DNA of 64,000 nucleotides from Niabella drilacis (GTDB taxonomy: Bacteria; Bacteroidota; Bacteroidia; Chitinophagales; Chitinophagaceae): positions 363,009 through 427,008 of the forward strand of contig NZ_FMZO01000004.1 in assembly GCF_900101395.1 (NCBI RefSeq), given 5' to 3'. Of this stretch, positions 15,760 to 24,010 are shown one piece after another; position 1 is the first letter of the stretch, and every line of letters begins with the position of its first letter. The position numbers and the translations under genes are program-made. The notes below the pieces were generated by a model. It ran no database searches and was not told the DNA's origin. It saw only the letters and a program-made list of their open reading frames with translations.

Positions 15760-17352
15760 TTACAAAAATACAGCCCTGTAAATCGTAATACAGCTCATTA
15801 CAATAACCAGTACTCCTACAATAGCAAACATTTTTTTAGTAGGGAGCTTTGCTGTAAGCATGGCAGAGAAGGGCGCAGTAATGATGCCACCAATGAGCAA
15901 ACCTGCTACAATATTCCAGTGCTGGATGCCCAGGGTAAATACAAAGGTGATGGCGCTGGTAATGGTGAGGATAAATTTTGCAACAGTGGAGCTGCCGATT
16001 ACATAGCGGGGCGTCCGTCCGTTCTTGATAAAGGTGCCGGTCACTAACGGGCCCCAGCCGCCGCCGCCAAAGGAGTCAATAAATCCCCCGGCCAGTCCCA
16101 ATGCGGTAATATTGGTTTTTTTCTGTTTTACTTTTTTGGGAGCGGGTTTCCCTTTTTTCCGGTTAAAGGTGTTCATCAGGATCCGCACTCCCAGGTATAG
16201 CGTATAGGCTGCGATGAAGGGTTTCATCAGCTTTGCATCTTTTTCGCCAAGGTAGGATAATGACAGTGCACCTATAACGGCACCAATGACCGCCGGTATG
16301 GCGAGCGCTTTTGTAAGCTTTTTGTTAACGTTTCCCAGCTTGAAATGGCTGATGCTGCCGGCAGCGGTCGTAAAGGATTCCGCAGAGTGGATACTGGCGC
16401 TTACAATAGGAGGTGCTACGTTCAGCATCAGCAGGATGGTGGTGCAGATAACGCCATATCCCATACCCATGGATCCTGCCACGATCTCAGCCAGGAAGCC
16501 TACGAGGAGCATCCAGTAAAACATATGGTGATCCTTGTTTAAGAAGTGGAGGATGGAATCGCTGACCCCAAAAATATAGAGGGTGTAGATGGCGAGGGCC
16601 AGTACCAGGAACAAACCGATACCGATCAGGTAGGGCGTGCTGCGCCTTGTGGCATTGGCAACGAGCGCTGAGCTGTCAACCACCTCGTTTTCGGAAGGGT
16701 TATCTATATTAAAGGAGGCATCACTGTCAACCCCGTTTACCGCAAGTCCTTTGGTAATATGGTTGAGCACTTTGATCTTATGATCAAAATGACCGGAAAG
16801 CTGGTCCCGGATCTGCTGCATATTGTCGAGCAGGTCGTTCATCTCATCCGGTATGGCGGCTGTAAATGTCTCCCGCAGACGTTTAGCGATGGTGGGAGAC
16901 TTTCCATTAGTGGAGATTGCAATTTTCAGGTGTCCTTTTTTTACCACGGAGCCCAGGTAAAAGTCGCAGAGGGCGGGTTTGTCCGCTATATTCACCAGTT
17001 TTTCAGCAGCGGCAGCATCGTTCCTGATCTGCAGTGCCGTGCCGGGGTCATTAACTGCGGCAATCACCAGGCTGGCCTGCCGGATATCTTCTATGGCGTA
17101 AGGCCGTTCACTCAGCTGCAGGTGTATATGGTCTGCCGCCAGCAGTTTGATTTCCGGGATGATCTCCTTTGCCACCAGTTGTATACGGGTGGCAGGGGAA
17201 TTGGTCAGTACGGCGCCGAGTTTTTCCAAAGCTACTTTTCCGCCCCCGATGATCAGCAATCTTAACTCTTCCAGTTTTATAAAAACCGGGAAAAGGGTAT
17301 TGTCGGTTGTTTCCTGAGTTCCGTTTGAGTAGGCCGGTTGCTGTTCCGTCAT
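15760..17352 (-). CDS. Siroheme synthase N-domain (precorrin-2 dehydrogenase/ferrochelatase-like) fused to a TSUP transporter
   Basis: 530 residues. Residues about 20-215 match the CysG N-terminal module: Leu-Ile-Ile-Gly-Gly-Gly-Lys-Val-Ala-Leu-Glu-Lys dinucleotide loop, an Ala-Ala-Val-Asn-Asp element, and the Ser-Thr-Asn-Gly-Lys-Ser-Pro signature of the central domain. This module would oxidise precorrin-2 and possibly insert iron to make siroheme for the sulfite reductase encoded upstream. Residues about 235-530 are a TauE/SafE permease (Gly-Ser-Met-Gly-Met-Gly-Tyr-Gly; Asp-Ser-Phe-Gly-Gly-Gly-Gly-Trp-Gly-Pro). It lies 6 bp after cysE in an operon with cobA, cysJ and cysI. The fusion joins cofactor synthesis and sulfur transport in one chain. 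Confidence 0.85.
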   Translation of the reverse strand: MTEQQPAYSNGTQETTDNTLFPVFIKLEELRLLIIGGGKVALEKLGAVLTNSPATRIQLVAKEIIPEIKLLAADHIHLQLSERPYAIEDIRQASLVIAAVNDPGTALQIRNDAAAAEKLVNIADKPALCDFYLGSVVKKGHLKIAISTNGKSPTIAKRLRETFTAAIPDEMNDLLDNMQQIRDQLSGHFDHKIKVLNHITKGLAVNGVDSDASFNIDNPSENEVVDSSALVANATRRSTPYLIGIGLFLVLALAIYTLYIFGVSDSILHFLNKDHHMFYWMLLVGFLAEIVAGSMGMGYGVICTTILLMLNVAPPIVSASIHSAESFTTAAGSISHFKLGNVNKKLTKALAIPAVIGAVIGALSLSYLGEKDAKLMKPFIAAYTLYLGVRILMNTFNRKKGKPAPKKVKQKKTNITALGLAGGFIDSFGGGGWGPLVTGTFIKNGRTPRYVIGSSTVAKFILTITSAITFVFTLGIQHWNIVAGLLIGGIITAPFSAMLTAKLPTKKMFAIVGVLVIVMSCITIYRAVFL

Positions 17353-17358
17353 GCAGTA

Positions 17359-18198
17359 TTATTTTTTCAGGATCGCGTTCACTGATTTCCTGTGAGAAAA
17401 ATGTTCTTTTTCCACTACTTCGCTTTTGTGATAAACCAGTGACGATGGGGGTACGCTGAAAGTGATCCAGGCATTACCCCCGATCACGCTGTCCTTCCCG
17501 ATCACCGTGTCACCTCCCAGTATCGTGGCACCGGAATACAGGATCACATTATCTTCCACCGTGGGATGCCTTTTTTTATCTTTTTTTGCCCGGGCCGAAT
17601 TAAGGGCACCGATGGTGACGCCCTGGTAGATCTTTACCTTTTCGCCAATAACGGCTGTTTCGCCAATGACCACACCGGTTCCGTGATCAATAAAAAAAGA
17701 GGCACCGATGGTTGCTCCCGGGTGAATATCGATGCCGGTTTTGCTGTGCGCATACTCCGTAAAGATACGGGGCAGTACACGAATGCCCCGCTTCCACAAA
17801 GTATTTGAAATGCGGTATACGGCTATGGCATAAAAGCCGGGATAGGCATGCAGTACTTCTTCCTTGCTTAAGGCAGCAGGATCATTGACCAGGAAAAAGG
17901 AAGCATCCTTTTGCAGTGTCTCATATACATCCGGCAACCCGTTGAAGAACTGATCGGAAAGACTTTGTGCCCTTGCCCCGTCGTTAACGACATCATAGAT
18001 CAGCGTAGTTAAATGGCTTTTCAGCGAATACCAGCCCTTTTCGAGATCACGCTCTTTTTGATTGACACCGGTTTCCGGAACGAAGAGGAATCCAAAAAGA
18101 TCGTCGACAAACTGGTGGCTTAATACTTTATCCGGAATATTGCCTGCGTGCTTTTTATTATGTCTTTGCAGGAGACTTAAGAAATCTTTTTCGTTCAT
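17359..18198 (-). CDS. cysE: Serine O-acetyltransferase
   Basis: 279 residues. The N-terminal half is helical. Residues about 160-265 are a left-handed beta-helix of hexapeptide repeats with the serine acetyltransferase signature (His-Pro-Gly-Ala-Thr-Ile-Gly, Asp-His-Gly-Thr-Gly-Val-Val-Ile-Gly-Glu-Thr-Ala, Tyr-Gln-Gly-Val-Thr-Ile-Gly-Ala-Leu). The enzyme makes O-acetylserine from serine and acetyl-CoA, the carbon acceptor for sulfide in cysteine synthesis. The length and long N-terminal domain fit the EpsC/SAT type. It sits between the sulfite reductase and siroheme genes. No cysteine synthase gene is in the window. Confidence 0.92.
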   Translation of the reverse strand: MNEKDFLSLLQRHNKKHAGNIPDKVLSHQFVDDLFGFLFVPETGVNQKERDLEKGWYSLKSHLTTLIYDVVNDGARAQSLSDQFFNGLPDVYETLQKDASFFLVNDPAALSKEEVLHAYPGFYAIAVYRISNTLWKRGIRVLPRIFTEYAHSKTGIDIHPGATIGASFFIDHGTGVVIGETAVIGEKVKIYQGVTIGALNSARAKKDKKRHPTVEDNVILYSGATILGGDTVIGKDSVIGGNAWITFSVPPSSLVYHKSEVVEKEHFSHRKSVNAILKK

Positions 18199-18215
18199 TG
18201 TTTTTGTTTAAGTTG

Positions 18216-18307
18216 GCCACTGAAACACTGAATCTCAACTGTTATAATCAATTTTAAAGCATTTGCCGCCTTAGTGGTATCTTTTAGTATTATTAGTGGC
18301 GGTAACG
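18216..18307. repeat. Degenerate word-like intergenic repeat between cysI and cysE
   Basis: The intergenic region carries loosely repeated words of the type CACTGAAACACTGAATCTC, and on the other arm CCGCCTTAGTGGTATC and TTAGTGGC, which are partly complementary. It resembles the other low-complexity intergenic elements in this window (20003, 23972, 25701, 45688, 57286) in layout but not in sequence. Confidence 0.35.
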
Positions 18308-18325
18308 ATCTGCTTCTTCTGAGCC

Positions 18326-19996
18326 TCAGCGGTTATCACTGATCCATTTCCGCTGCGAGAAATCGCCAAAGGTTTCACCGGCGCTGCGCTCTTTTACATA
18401 AACGTCGAAGAGGTTGTCCAGCGTATCAAGAATACCTGTTTCATCCAGGCTGTCTTTGTATTTTGTGTTGAGCCGTTCACCCAGGCGATCTCCCCCGATG
18501 TGCAGGTTGTATTTTCCCAGGGATGTACCTACAAAGCCAATCTCTGCGTTGGGAGAGCGTCCGCAACCGTTCGGGCAGCCGGTCATCCGTACAATAATAT
18601 CTTCGTCCGCCAACTGATGTTTTTGCAGCAGCGGTTCTATTTTGCTGATGAGGGTGGGCAGGTAGCGCTGTGCTTCCGCCATCGCCAGGGCACAGGTATT
18701 CAAGGCCACACAAGCCATGGAGTTCCGCCGCATGGGACTGGCGTTATCCGTGCTTTTAATGATCTGGTGTTCTACCAGGAGCTGCTCTACTATCGCTTTG
18801 TCGGCATCGGCAATATCACTCAGGATAAGGTTCTGATTGCAGGTGAAGCGGAAATTTGCCTTTCCGGTTTCAGCAATCTTTAATAAACCGGTTTTCAGTG
18901 GGTAATTGTTTTCATCCACAACCCGGCCATTTTCGATAAATAGGGTGTAATACCATTTCCCTTCATGGTTTTGCGACCAACCGTAAGCATCCTTGCGGCT
19001 GGTAAAGGCGTAGGGGCGTGCCGGTTCAAAAGAAAATCCACAGCGCTTTTCTACCTCCGCACGGTAGGCGTCTACTCCCAGTTTATCAATGGTATATTTG
19101 ATACGGGCCTGCTTCCGGTCGCTGCGGTTACCAAAATCACGCTGTACGGTAATGACCTCATAGATGGCTTTTAAAGCCTGTGCTTTTGGTACATACCCGA
19201 GCATACTTCCAAGCCGTGCGTAGGTGCTGGCATTACCATGGGTGGTACCCAAACCGCCTCCGGCCGCAAGGTTATAGCCTTTTAGCTCACCGTCTTCGAT
19301 AATAGCAATAAGCCCCAGGTCATTGATGAATACGTCCACATCATTATTGGGAGGAATGGCGATCCCGATCTTAAATTTACGGGGCAGGTACCGGTCCTGG
19401 TACAAGGGGTCTTCTTCTGTAGTTTCCACCAGTTTCTCAGCATCCATCCACACTTCATAATAGCCTCTTGATTTAGGCAAATGATGCGCGCTGATCTCAC
19501 GGGCAAACTGGTAGATCTCCTCATGTAAGGGCGACTCTTTGGGGTGCGATGCGCAGGTTACGTTCCGGTTTACATCGCCGCAGGCTGCAATGGAATCCAG
19601 CTGCATCGTGTTAAATGCACTGATGGTGGGTTTGGTATGTGATTTTAAGATGCCATGCAGCTGGATGGTCTGCCTTGTTGTGATCTTTATGGTGCCAGTG
19701 GAATAGTTTCCTGCTACATGATGCAGGCCGATCCACTGCTCCGGTGTCATAAAACCACCGGGTAGCCGAAGGCGGATCATAAAAGAATAAAGCGGCTCCA
19801 GTTTCTTCCGGCTCCGTTCCTCGCGGCGGTCCCGGTCGTCCTGCATATACATGCCGTGGAATTTCACCAGTGCCTGGTCGTCTTCCCGTATGGCGCCGGT
19901 ATGCGCGTCTGTAAGACTTTCCTTCAGCGTTCCCCGCAGCCCCTGGCTTGCTACTTTGATCTTTTCGGTTCCTGATAAATTATTTTTCTCACTCAT
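18326..19996 (-). CDS. cysI: Assimilatory sulfite reductase hemoprotein subunit
   Basis: 556 residues with the two-fold repeat of the nitrite/sulfite reductase family. The siroheme/[4Fe-4S] ligands lie in the C-terminal third: a Cys-Val-Ala-Leu-Asn-Thr-Cys segment near residue 430 and Gly-Cys-Pro-Asn-Gly-Cys-Gly-Arg near residue 475. Substrate-binding Arg/Lys motifs (Thr-Thr-Arg-Gln-Thr-Ile-Gln, and Arg-Lys-Gln-Ala-Arg-Ile-Lys-Tyr) are present. It reduces sulfite to sulfide using electrons from the flavoprotein encoded upstream in the same operon. The adjacent cysJ, cobA and siroheme genes argue for sulfite rather than nitrite as substrate. Confidence 0.92.
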   Translation of the reverse strand: MSEKNNLSGTEKIKVASQGLRGTLKESLTDAHTGAIREDDQALVKFHGMYMQDDRDRREERSRKKLEPLYSFMIRLRLPGGFMTPEQWIGLHHVAGNYSTGTIKITTRQTIQLHGILKSHTKPTISAFNTMQLDSIAACGDVNRNVTCASHPKESPLHEEIYQFAREISAHHLPKSRGYYEVWMDAEKLVETTEEDPLYQDRYLPRKFKIGIAIPPNNDVDVFINDLGLIAIIEDGELKGYNLAAGGGLGTTHGNASTYARLGSMLGYVPKAQALKAIYEVITVQRDFGNRSDRKQARIKYTIDKLGVDAYRAEVEKRCGFSFEPARPYAFTSRKDAYGWSQNHEGKWYYTLFIENGRVVDENNYPLKTGLLKIAETGKANFRFTCNQNLILSDIADADKAIVEQLLVEHQIIKSTDNASPMRRNSMACVALNTCALAMAEAQRYLPTLISKIEPLLQKHQLADEDIIVRMTGCPNGCGRSPNAEIGFVGTSLGKYNLHIGGDRLGERLNTKYKDSLDETGILDTLDNLFDVYVKERSAGETFGDFSQRKWISDNR

Positions 19997-20002
19997 TGTT
20001 TT

Positions 20003-20070
20003 TGTTTCTGGTTTCTGGTTATTCGTTTATAGTTGTTGCTAACCATAAATCATAAGCCACAAACGATAAA
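20003..20070. repeat. Word-like intergenic repeat between cysJ and cysI
   Basis: GTTTCTGGTTTCTGGTTATTC, then CGTTTATAG, a short loop, and AACCATAAATCATAAGCCACAAACGATAAA. The arms are imperfect inverted repeats built from a 7-10 base word. The same vocabulary (GTTTATGG, AACCATAAAC) appears at 25701-25765 and, more loosely, at 45688-45773. Confidence 0.5.
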
Positions 20071-20079
20071 TTTTATTAA

Positions 20080-21774
20080 CTAATATACATCCTTTGAATA
20101 CCGTCCTTCCTCTTCCAGCTGCACAAGGTAGTTACGGGCTTCTTCTTCCGATTTCCCTTTTGCTTTGAAGAGCTCTACAAAAGTGTTTTCCACGTCTTTG
20201 CACATGGGGTCTTTTGCACCGCAAATGTACAGGTATGCACCGTTGTTCAGCCAGTCCAGCAACTCTTCTCCTTTTTCTTTAACGCGGTGCTGTACATAAA
20301 TTTTCTGATCTGTATCTCTGGAAAAAGCCAGGTCCAGGTTATTCAACACGCCTGTTTCCAGGTAGCTTTGAATTTCGGTCTGGTATAAAAAGTCGGTCAC
20401 AAAATGTTGTTCGCCAAAGAACAGCCAGTTCCTGCCGCTGGCTCCGCTGGCATCGCGTTCTGCCAGGAAGGAGCGGAAGGGGGCCACGCCGGTACCGGGG
20501 CCGATCATGATCACATCTTTGTTTTCTTCCGGAAGTTTAAAATGTTTGGCCCTTTGAATAAAGAACTCGATCTCGTGCCCTTCATCGAGGTCGGAGAGAA
20601 ACTCACTGCACACACCGTAGCGTTCCTCATCTTCAACGGTAAACTGGTTTTTGGATACTGTAATGTGGATCTCATTTTCTCCGTGTGCATTGGGCGAGGA
20701 GGAAATGGAGTAAAGCCGTGGTGATTGTGCGGTTAATATTTTGATCACTTCTTCAAACTGTGCGGCATCTTTTACGGGGTAGATGCGCAGCAGGTCGTAC
20801 AGGCTCATGCGGGTATCGGGGATCCGCTGCTGTGTAAGCGCTGCAAATTTTTTAACGGTCGATTTCAGCAGGTAGCAGATGTTCAGATGCTGGCTCAGCA
20901 GATCCCGCACGGTTGCTTTTACCCTTTCGGTCTGGATCTCTTTTTCCGGGTCTATGCCGGTGATGCCGATGATCTTGGTGATCATGTTCTGTTTGTTGGA
21001 GGGTACGATCCCCAGGGCATCGCCGGGCTGGTAATCAATGGGCTCATCGGTCGTGATCTCGATATGATAGGTTTGTTTATTAGAGCCGCGGTCGTTCAGG
21101 TTGATATTGGTGATCACCTTGCCCATGTAGTATTTTTTCCCGGTGGGTTTGGGCTCCGCAGGAAGGGCAGCCGCGGGCGCGCTTGCAGTGGACTGCAGCG
21201 CCGCAGCTACGTTGTCCAGCCAGTGCAGCGCATCTTCTTCGTACTCCACGTCGCATTTTTTCAGGGGCAGTACGCGGTGGGCGCCCAGGGCTTCCAGGCG
21301 GGCATCCACGTCTTCCCCGGTTTTGCAAAATTCGGGATAAGAGCTGTCGCCTAACGCCAGCACTCCAAATTTGAGCTTGCTGAGGTTGAGCTGGTTTTCA
21401 TGAATATGGTCATAGAATTTTTTGGCCAGTAAGGGAGGCTCTCCTTCACCCTGTGTACTGATTACCACAAAAAAGTACTCTTCCTTGGGAAGATCGGTAA
21501 AACGATATTGATCCAGCCCGGTAAGCTTTACGGTAATTCCTTTTTTTTTGGCAATGCCAGCCAGTTGCGTGGCCAGTTTTTTTGCATTTCCAGTTTCGGT
21601 ACCATAGACCAGGGATATTTTTTTTACTGCAGCAGGGGCGGCTGCAGCAGCTTCCTGGCCGCCTGCAATTCCCTGTGCAAGGCCGGCAAAATAGCCGCTG
21701 GCCCAAAGTAACTCGTCCCGCGAAAGTGTTGGGGTAAGGTTTTTGATGGCTCCTAATTTTGCGTCAGATAGCAT
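20080..21774 (-). CDS. cysJ: Sulfite reductase flavoprotein subunit
   Basis: 564 residues: an N-terminal helical stretch (1-48), a flavodoxin domain (about 52-195, FMN loop Tyr-Gly-Thr-Glu-Thr-Gly-Asn-Ala), an FAD-binding domain (about 215-410, with Arg-Leu-Tyr-Ser-Ile-Ser-Ser and Gly-Val-Cys-Ser) and an NADPH-binding domain (about 415-564, Gly-Pro-Gly-Thr-Gly-Val-Ala-Pro-Phe-Arg, C-terminal Tyr). It passes electrons from NADPH through FAD and FMN to the hemoprotein. The start overlaps the end of cobA by 11 bp, so the two are coupled. Confidence 0.92.
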   Translation of the reverse strand: MLSDAKLGAIKNLTPTLSRDELLWASGYFAGLAQGIAGGQEAAAAAPAAVKKISLVYGTETGNAKKLATQLAGIAKKKGITVKLTGLDQYRFTDLPKEEYFFVVISTQGEGEPPLLAKKFYDHIHENQLNLSKLKFGVLALGDSSYPEFCKTGEDVDARLEALGAHRVLPLKKCDVEYEEDALHWLDNVAAALQSTASAPAAALPAEPKPTGKKYYMGKVITNINLNDRGSNKQTYHIEITTDEPIDYQPGDALGIVPSNKQNMITKIIGITGIDPEKEIQTERVKATVRDLLSQHLNICYLLKSTVKKFAALTQQRIPDTRMSLYDLLRIYPVKDAAQFEEVIKILTAQSPRLYSISSSPNAHGENEIHITVSKNQFTVEDEERYGVCSEFLSDLDEGHEIEFFIQRAKHFKLPEENKDVIMIGPGTGVAPFRSFLAERDASGASGRNWLFFGEQHFVTDFLYQTEIQSYLETGVLNNLDLAFSRDTDQKIYVQHRVKEKGEELLDWLNNGAYLYICGAKDPMCKDVENTFVELFKAKGKSEEEARNYLVQLEEEGRYSKDVY

Positions 21775-22639
21775 GTTTTAAATTATTTTGTTGATGAACA
21801 CGGATCATTTCTTCGGTAACGGGCTTAAAGTATAACTGCTGGCTGTGGCTATTCTCCAGCCAGCCGAACTGCTGGTGCAATGCCACTACCTTACCCACGA
21901 CCACCAGGCTGGGAGAGGCCAGCACTGCGCCTTTCAGGGTATTGGCATAATCGAAAAGGCTGCAGGTATGTACCTGCTGAAAGCAGGTTGTTGCCTGTTC
22001 AATAACGGCCAGCTGCTTTTCTTTTGCGATGTGATGCGCTGTTAATTTTTCTACTACCTGGTCCAGGGTCCCGGACGACATATAAAATACCAGGGTATCT
22101 TCTGTTGCTGCCAGCTCCTTCCAGTAGGCATCTGTAACCACATCCGATTTATAATAGGTAAGGAACCGTACTGCTGTTGCATATCCCCGTGCTGTTAACG
22201 GCATTCCCGAATAAGCTGCTGCTCCCAGGGCCGCTGTTACGCCCGGAATGATCTCATAAGAGATCGAATGTTGTGTCAGGGTTTGCAGCTCATCCAGGAT
22301 ATTGGAGAAGATGGAAACATCGCCCCCTTTGAGCCGTACCACCAACTTTCCCTGTAGCGCGTAGTGCACCAGCAGCTCATTGATCGTGCTTTGAGGTACC
22401 GATCTTTTTTTGCTGCATTCCTTGCCTACGTATACGATCTCGGCAGCTGGGGAAACATAACGGTGCAGGATTACGTCACTGACCAGCCGGTCTGCAAGCA
22501 CCACGTCTGCGCTTCGCAGGGCATCGGCTGCCTTAACCGTGATCAGGTCCGGGTCGCCGGGACCGGCGCCTGCCAGGATCACTTTACCGGCGCTTTTATG
22601 CGGCTGCTTTTTTACAGATGATGTATGTTGAAGGAGCAT
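21764..22639 (-). CDS. cobA: Uroporphyrinogen-III C-methyltransferase
   Basis: 291 residues of the SUMT family. SAM-binding motifs are Gly-Ala-Gly-Pro-Gly-Asp-Pro-Asp-Leu-Ile-Thr near residue 25, Val-Arg-Leu-Lys-Gly-Gly-Asp near residue 100 and Ile-Pro-Gly-Val-Thr-Ala-Ala near residue 130. It methylates uroporphyrinogen III twice to give precorrin-2, the substrate of the siroheme domain encoded at 15760. It is the first gene of the cobA-cysJ-cysI-cysE-siroheme/TSUP unit and has the regulon palindrome 15 bp upstream of its start. The region past residue 260 is a short non-family tail. Confidence 0.9.
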   Translation of the reverse strand: MLLQHTSSVKKQPHKSAGKVILAGAGPGDPDLITVKAADALRSADVVLADRLVSDVILHRYVSPAAEIVYVGKECSKKRSVPQSTINELLVHYALQGKLVVRLKGGDVSIFSNILDELQTLTQHSISYEIIPGVTAALGAAAYSGMPLTARGYATAVRFLTYYKSDVVTDAYWKELAATEDTLVFYMSSGTLDQVVEKLTAHHIAKEKQLAVIEQATTCFQQVHTCSLFDYANTLKGAVLASPSLVVVGKVVALHQQFGWLENSHSQQLYFKPVTEEMIRVHQQNNLKHAI

Positions 22640-22654
22640 CTGTTGTTTTTTATA

Positions 22655-22673
22655 ATCTACTTAAAATGTAGAC
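22655..22673. promoter_or_regulatory. Sulfur-regulon palindrome upstream of cobA
   Basis: ATCTAC - TTAAAAT - GTAGAC (11 of 12 half-site positions), 15 bp upstream of the cobA start and just after the cysN terminator. No TAnnTTTG box is visible between it and the start codon, so the promoter of this unit is not located. Confidence 0.6.
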
Positions 22674-22682
22674 TTCGTAGTT

Positions 22683-22723
22683 AAAAAATAACGGCGCACC
22701 GGGATTGCCGGCCGGGCGCCGTT
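22683..22723 (-). terminator. Intrinsic terminator of the prx-cysH-cysD-cysN unit
   Basis: On the minus strand AACGGCGC (22716-22723) pairs perfectly with GCGCCGTT (22690-22697), with further CCGG/CCGG pairing inside, followed by A and six T. It begins 5 bp after the cysN stop and separates cysN from cobA. Confidence 0.85.
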
Positions 22724-22727
22724 TGGA

Positions 22728-23969
22728 TCAATTCAGTAAAACTGCTGCTACAGTGCTGTTGCTGGTCTCATCTACCAGGATGGCATTACCATAGTCGCTT
22801 AAAGTATCAAAATGGTCGTATACCAGCGGCGCTGCGGTTTTAATGGTAGCATGTACCACTTCATTGAGTTTAACGCCGTCTTCGGCTGGTATGCGTTCCA
22901 GGGTGTTTACGTCTACTTTGTATGCTACGTTCCGTACAATGGTTTTGAGCAAACGCCCTTTATGTTGAAGAAAGTATTTATTTCCCTGGATGAGGGGTTT
23001 ATTATCGAGCCAGCAGAGTACCACTTCGATCTCGTTGGCCACCTTGGGCAGGTTATCCACATGGGCGAAGGTATCTCCCCGGCTGATATCAATATCATCT
23101 GCAATATGCAATACTGCAGCCTGCGGGGGAAATGCTTCGTTTACTTCTTTGCCGCCTACTTCGATCTTTGTAATAGTAGAGTCGATACCTGCGGGAAGGA
23201 TCTTTATTTTGTCGCCTGTTTTGTAAACGCCGCTGATGATCTGGCCGGCATAGCCCCTATAGTCATGCAGCTCGGCTGTTTGCGGGCGAATGACGTACTG
23301 CACCTGGAACCGCGGGTCTTTATGATTGATATCGGAAGCTACTTCAACGGCTTCCAGGAACTCCAGCAATGAAGGACCGGTATACCAGGACATTGTTTCG
23401 GAATGGTCTACGATATTATCGCCCAGGAGCGCGGAAATCGGAACATACGTGACGTTTCCGAGATTCAGTTGTGCCGCCACTTTTTCATAATCGGCTTTGA
23501 TTTCGTTGAACCGCTCTTCAGAAAAATCGACCAGGTCCATTTTGTTGATGGCTACCACCACATGTGGCATCTTCAACAGGGACGCGATGATAGAATGGCG
23601 GCGGGTTTGTTCAATAACACCGGCGCGGGCATCAATAAGGATGATGATCAGGCTGGAGTTGGAAGCACCGGTAATCATGTTACGGGTATACTGTACGTGA
23701 CCCGGGGCATCCGCAATGATGAATTTTCTTTTTGGGGTAGAAAAATAGCGATAGGCTACGTCAATGGTGATCCCCTGTTCCCTTTCGGCCCTTAAACCGT
23801 CCGTGAGCAATGCCAGGTCAATGCCATCGGCATTTTTGTTTTTTGATTGTTTTTCCAGCGCTTCCAGCTGATCTACCAGAATGCTTTTGCTATCATACAA
23901 CAGCCGGCCGATCAATGTACTTTTGCCATCGTCTACACTACCGGCAGTTATGAAACGTAATATATCCAT
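22728..23969 (-). CDS. cysN: Sulfate adenylyltransferase subunit 1 (GTPase)
   Basis: 413 residues. The GTPase motifs are Gly-Ser-Val-Asp-Asp-Gly-Lys-Ser-Thr (G1), Asp-Ala-Pro-Gly-His near residue 88 (G3) and Asn-Lys-Met-Asp near residue 143 (G4), followed by EF-Tu-like domains 2 and 3. CysN couples GTP hydrolysis to activation of sulfate to adenylyl-sulfate by CysD. There is no C-terminal APS kinase domain, in line with the APS-type reductase upstream. The gene follows cysD by 36 bp. Confidence 0.93.
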   Translation of the reverse strand: MDILRFITAGSVDDGKSTLIGRLLYDSKSILVDQLEALEKQSKNKNADGIDLALLTDGLRAEREQGITIDVAYRYFSTPKRKFIIADAPGHVQYTRNMITGASNSSLIIILIDARAGVIEQTRRHSIIASLLKMPHVVVAINKMDLVDFSEERFNEIKADYEKVAAQLNLGNVTYVPISALLGDNIVDHSETMSWYTGPSLLEFLEAVEVASDINHKDPRFQVQYVIRPQTAELHDYRGYAGQIISGVYKTGDKIKILPAGIDSTITKIEVGGKEVNEAFPPQAAVLHIADDIDISRGDTFAHVDNLPKVANEIEVVLCWLDNKPLIQGNKYFLQHKGRLLKTIVRNVAYKVDVNTLERIPAEDGVKLNEVVHATIKTAAPLVYDHFDTLSDYGNAILVDETSNSTVAAVLLN

Positions 23970-23971
23970 TT

Positions 23972-24010
23972 GGAAATTTAGAATTTAGAATTTCAAATTT
24001 TGAATTTAGA
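23972..24010. repeat. Word-like intergenic repeat between cysN and cysD
   Basis: An AT-rich run made of the word AGAATTT: GAAATTTAGAATTTAGAATTTC followed by AAATTTTGAATTTAGAAG. It includes the stop codon of cysD (24006-24008). It belongs to the same class of short tandem-word elements seen in other gaps of this window. Confidence 0.5.
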
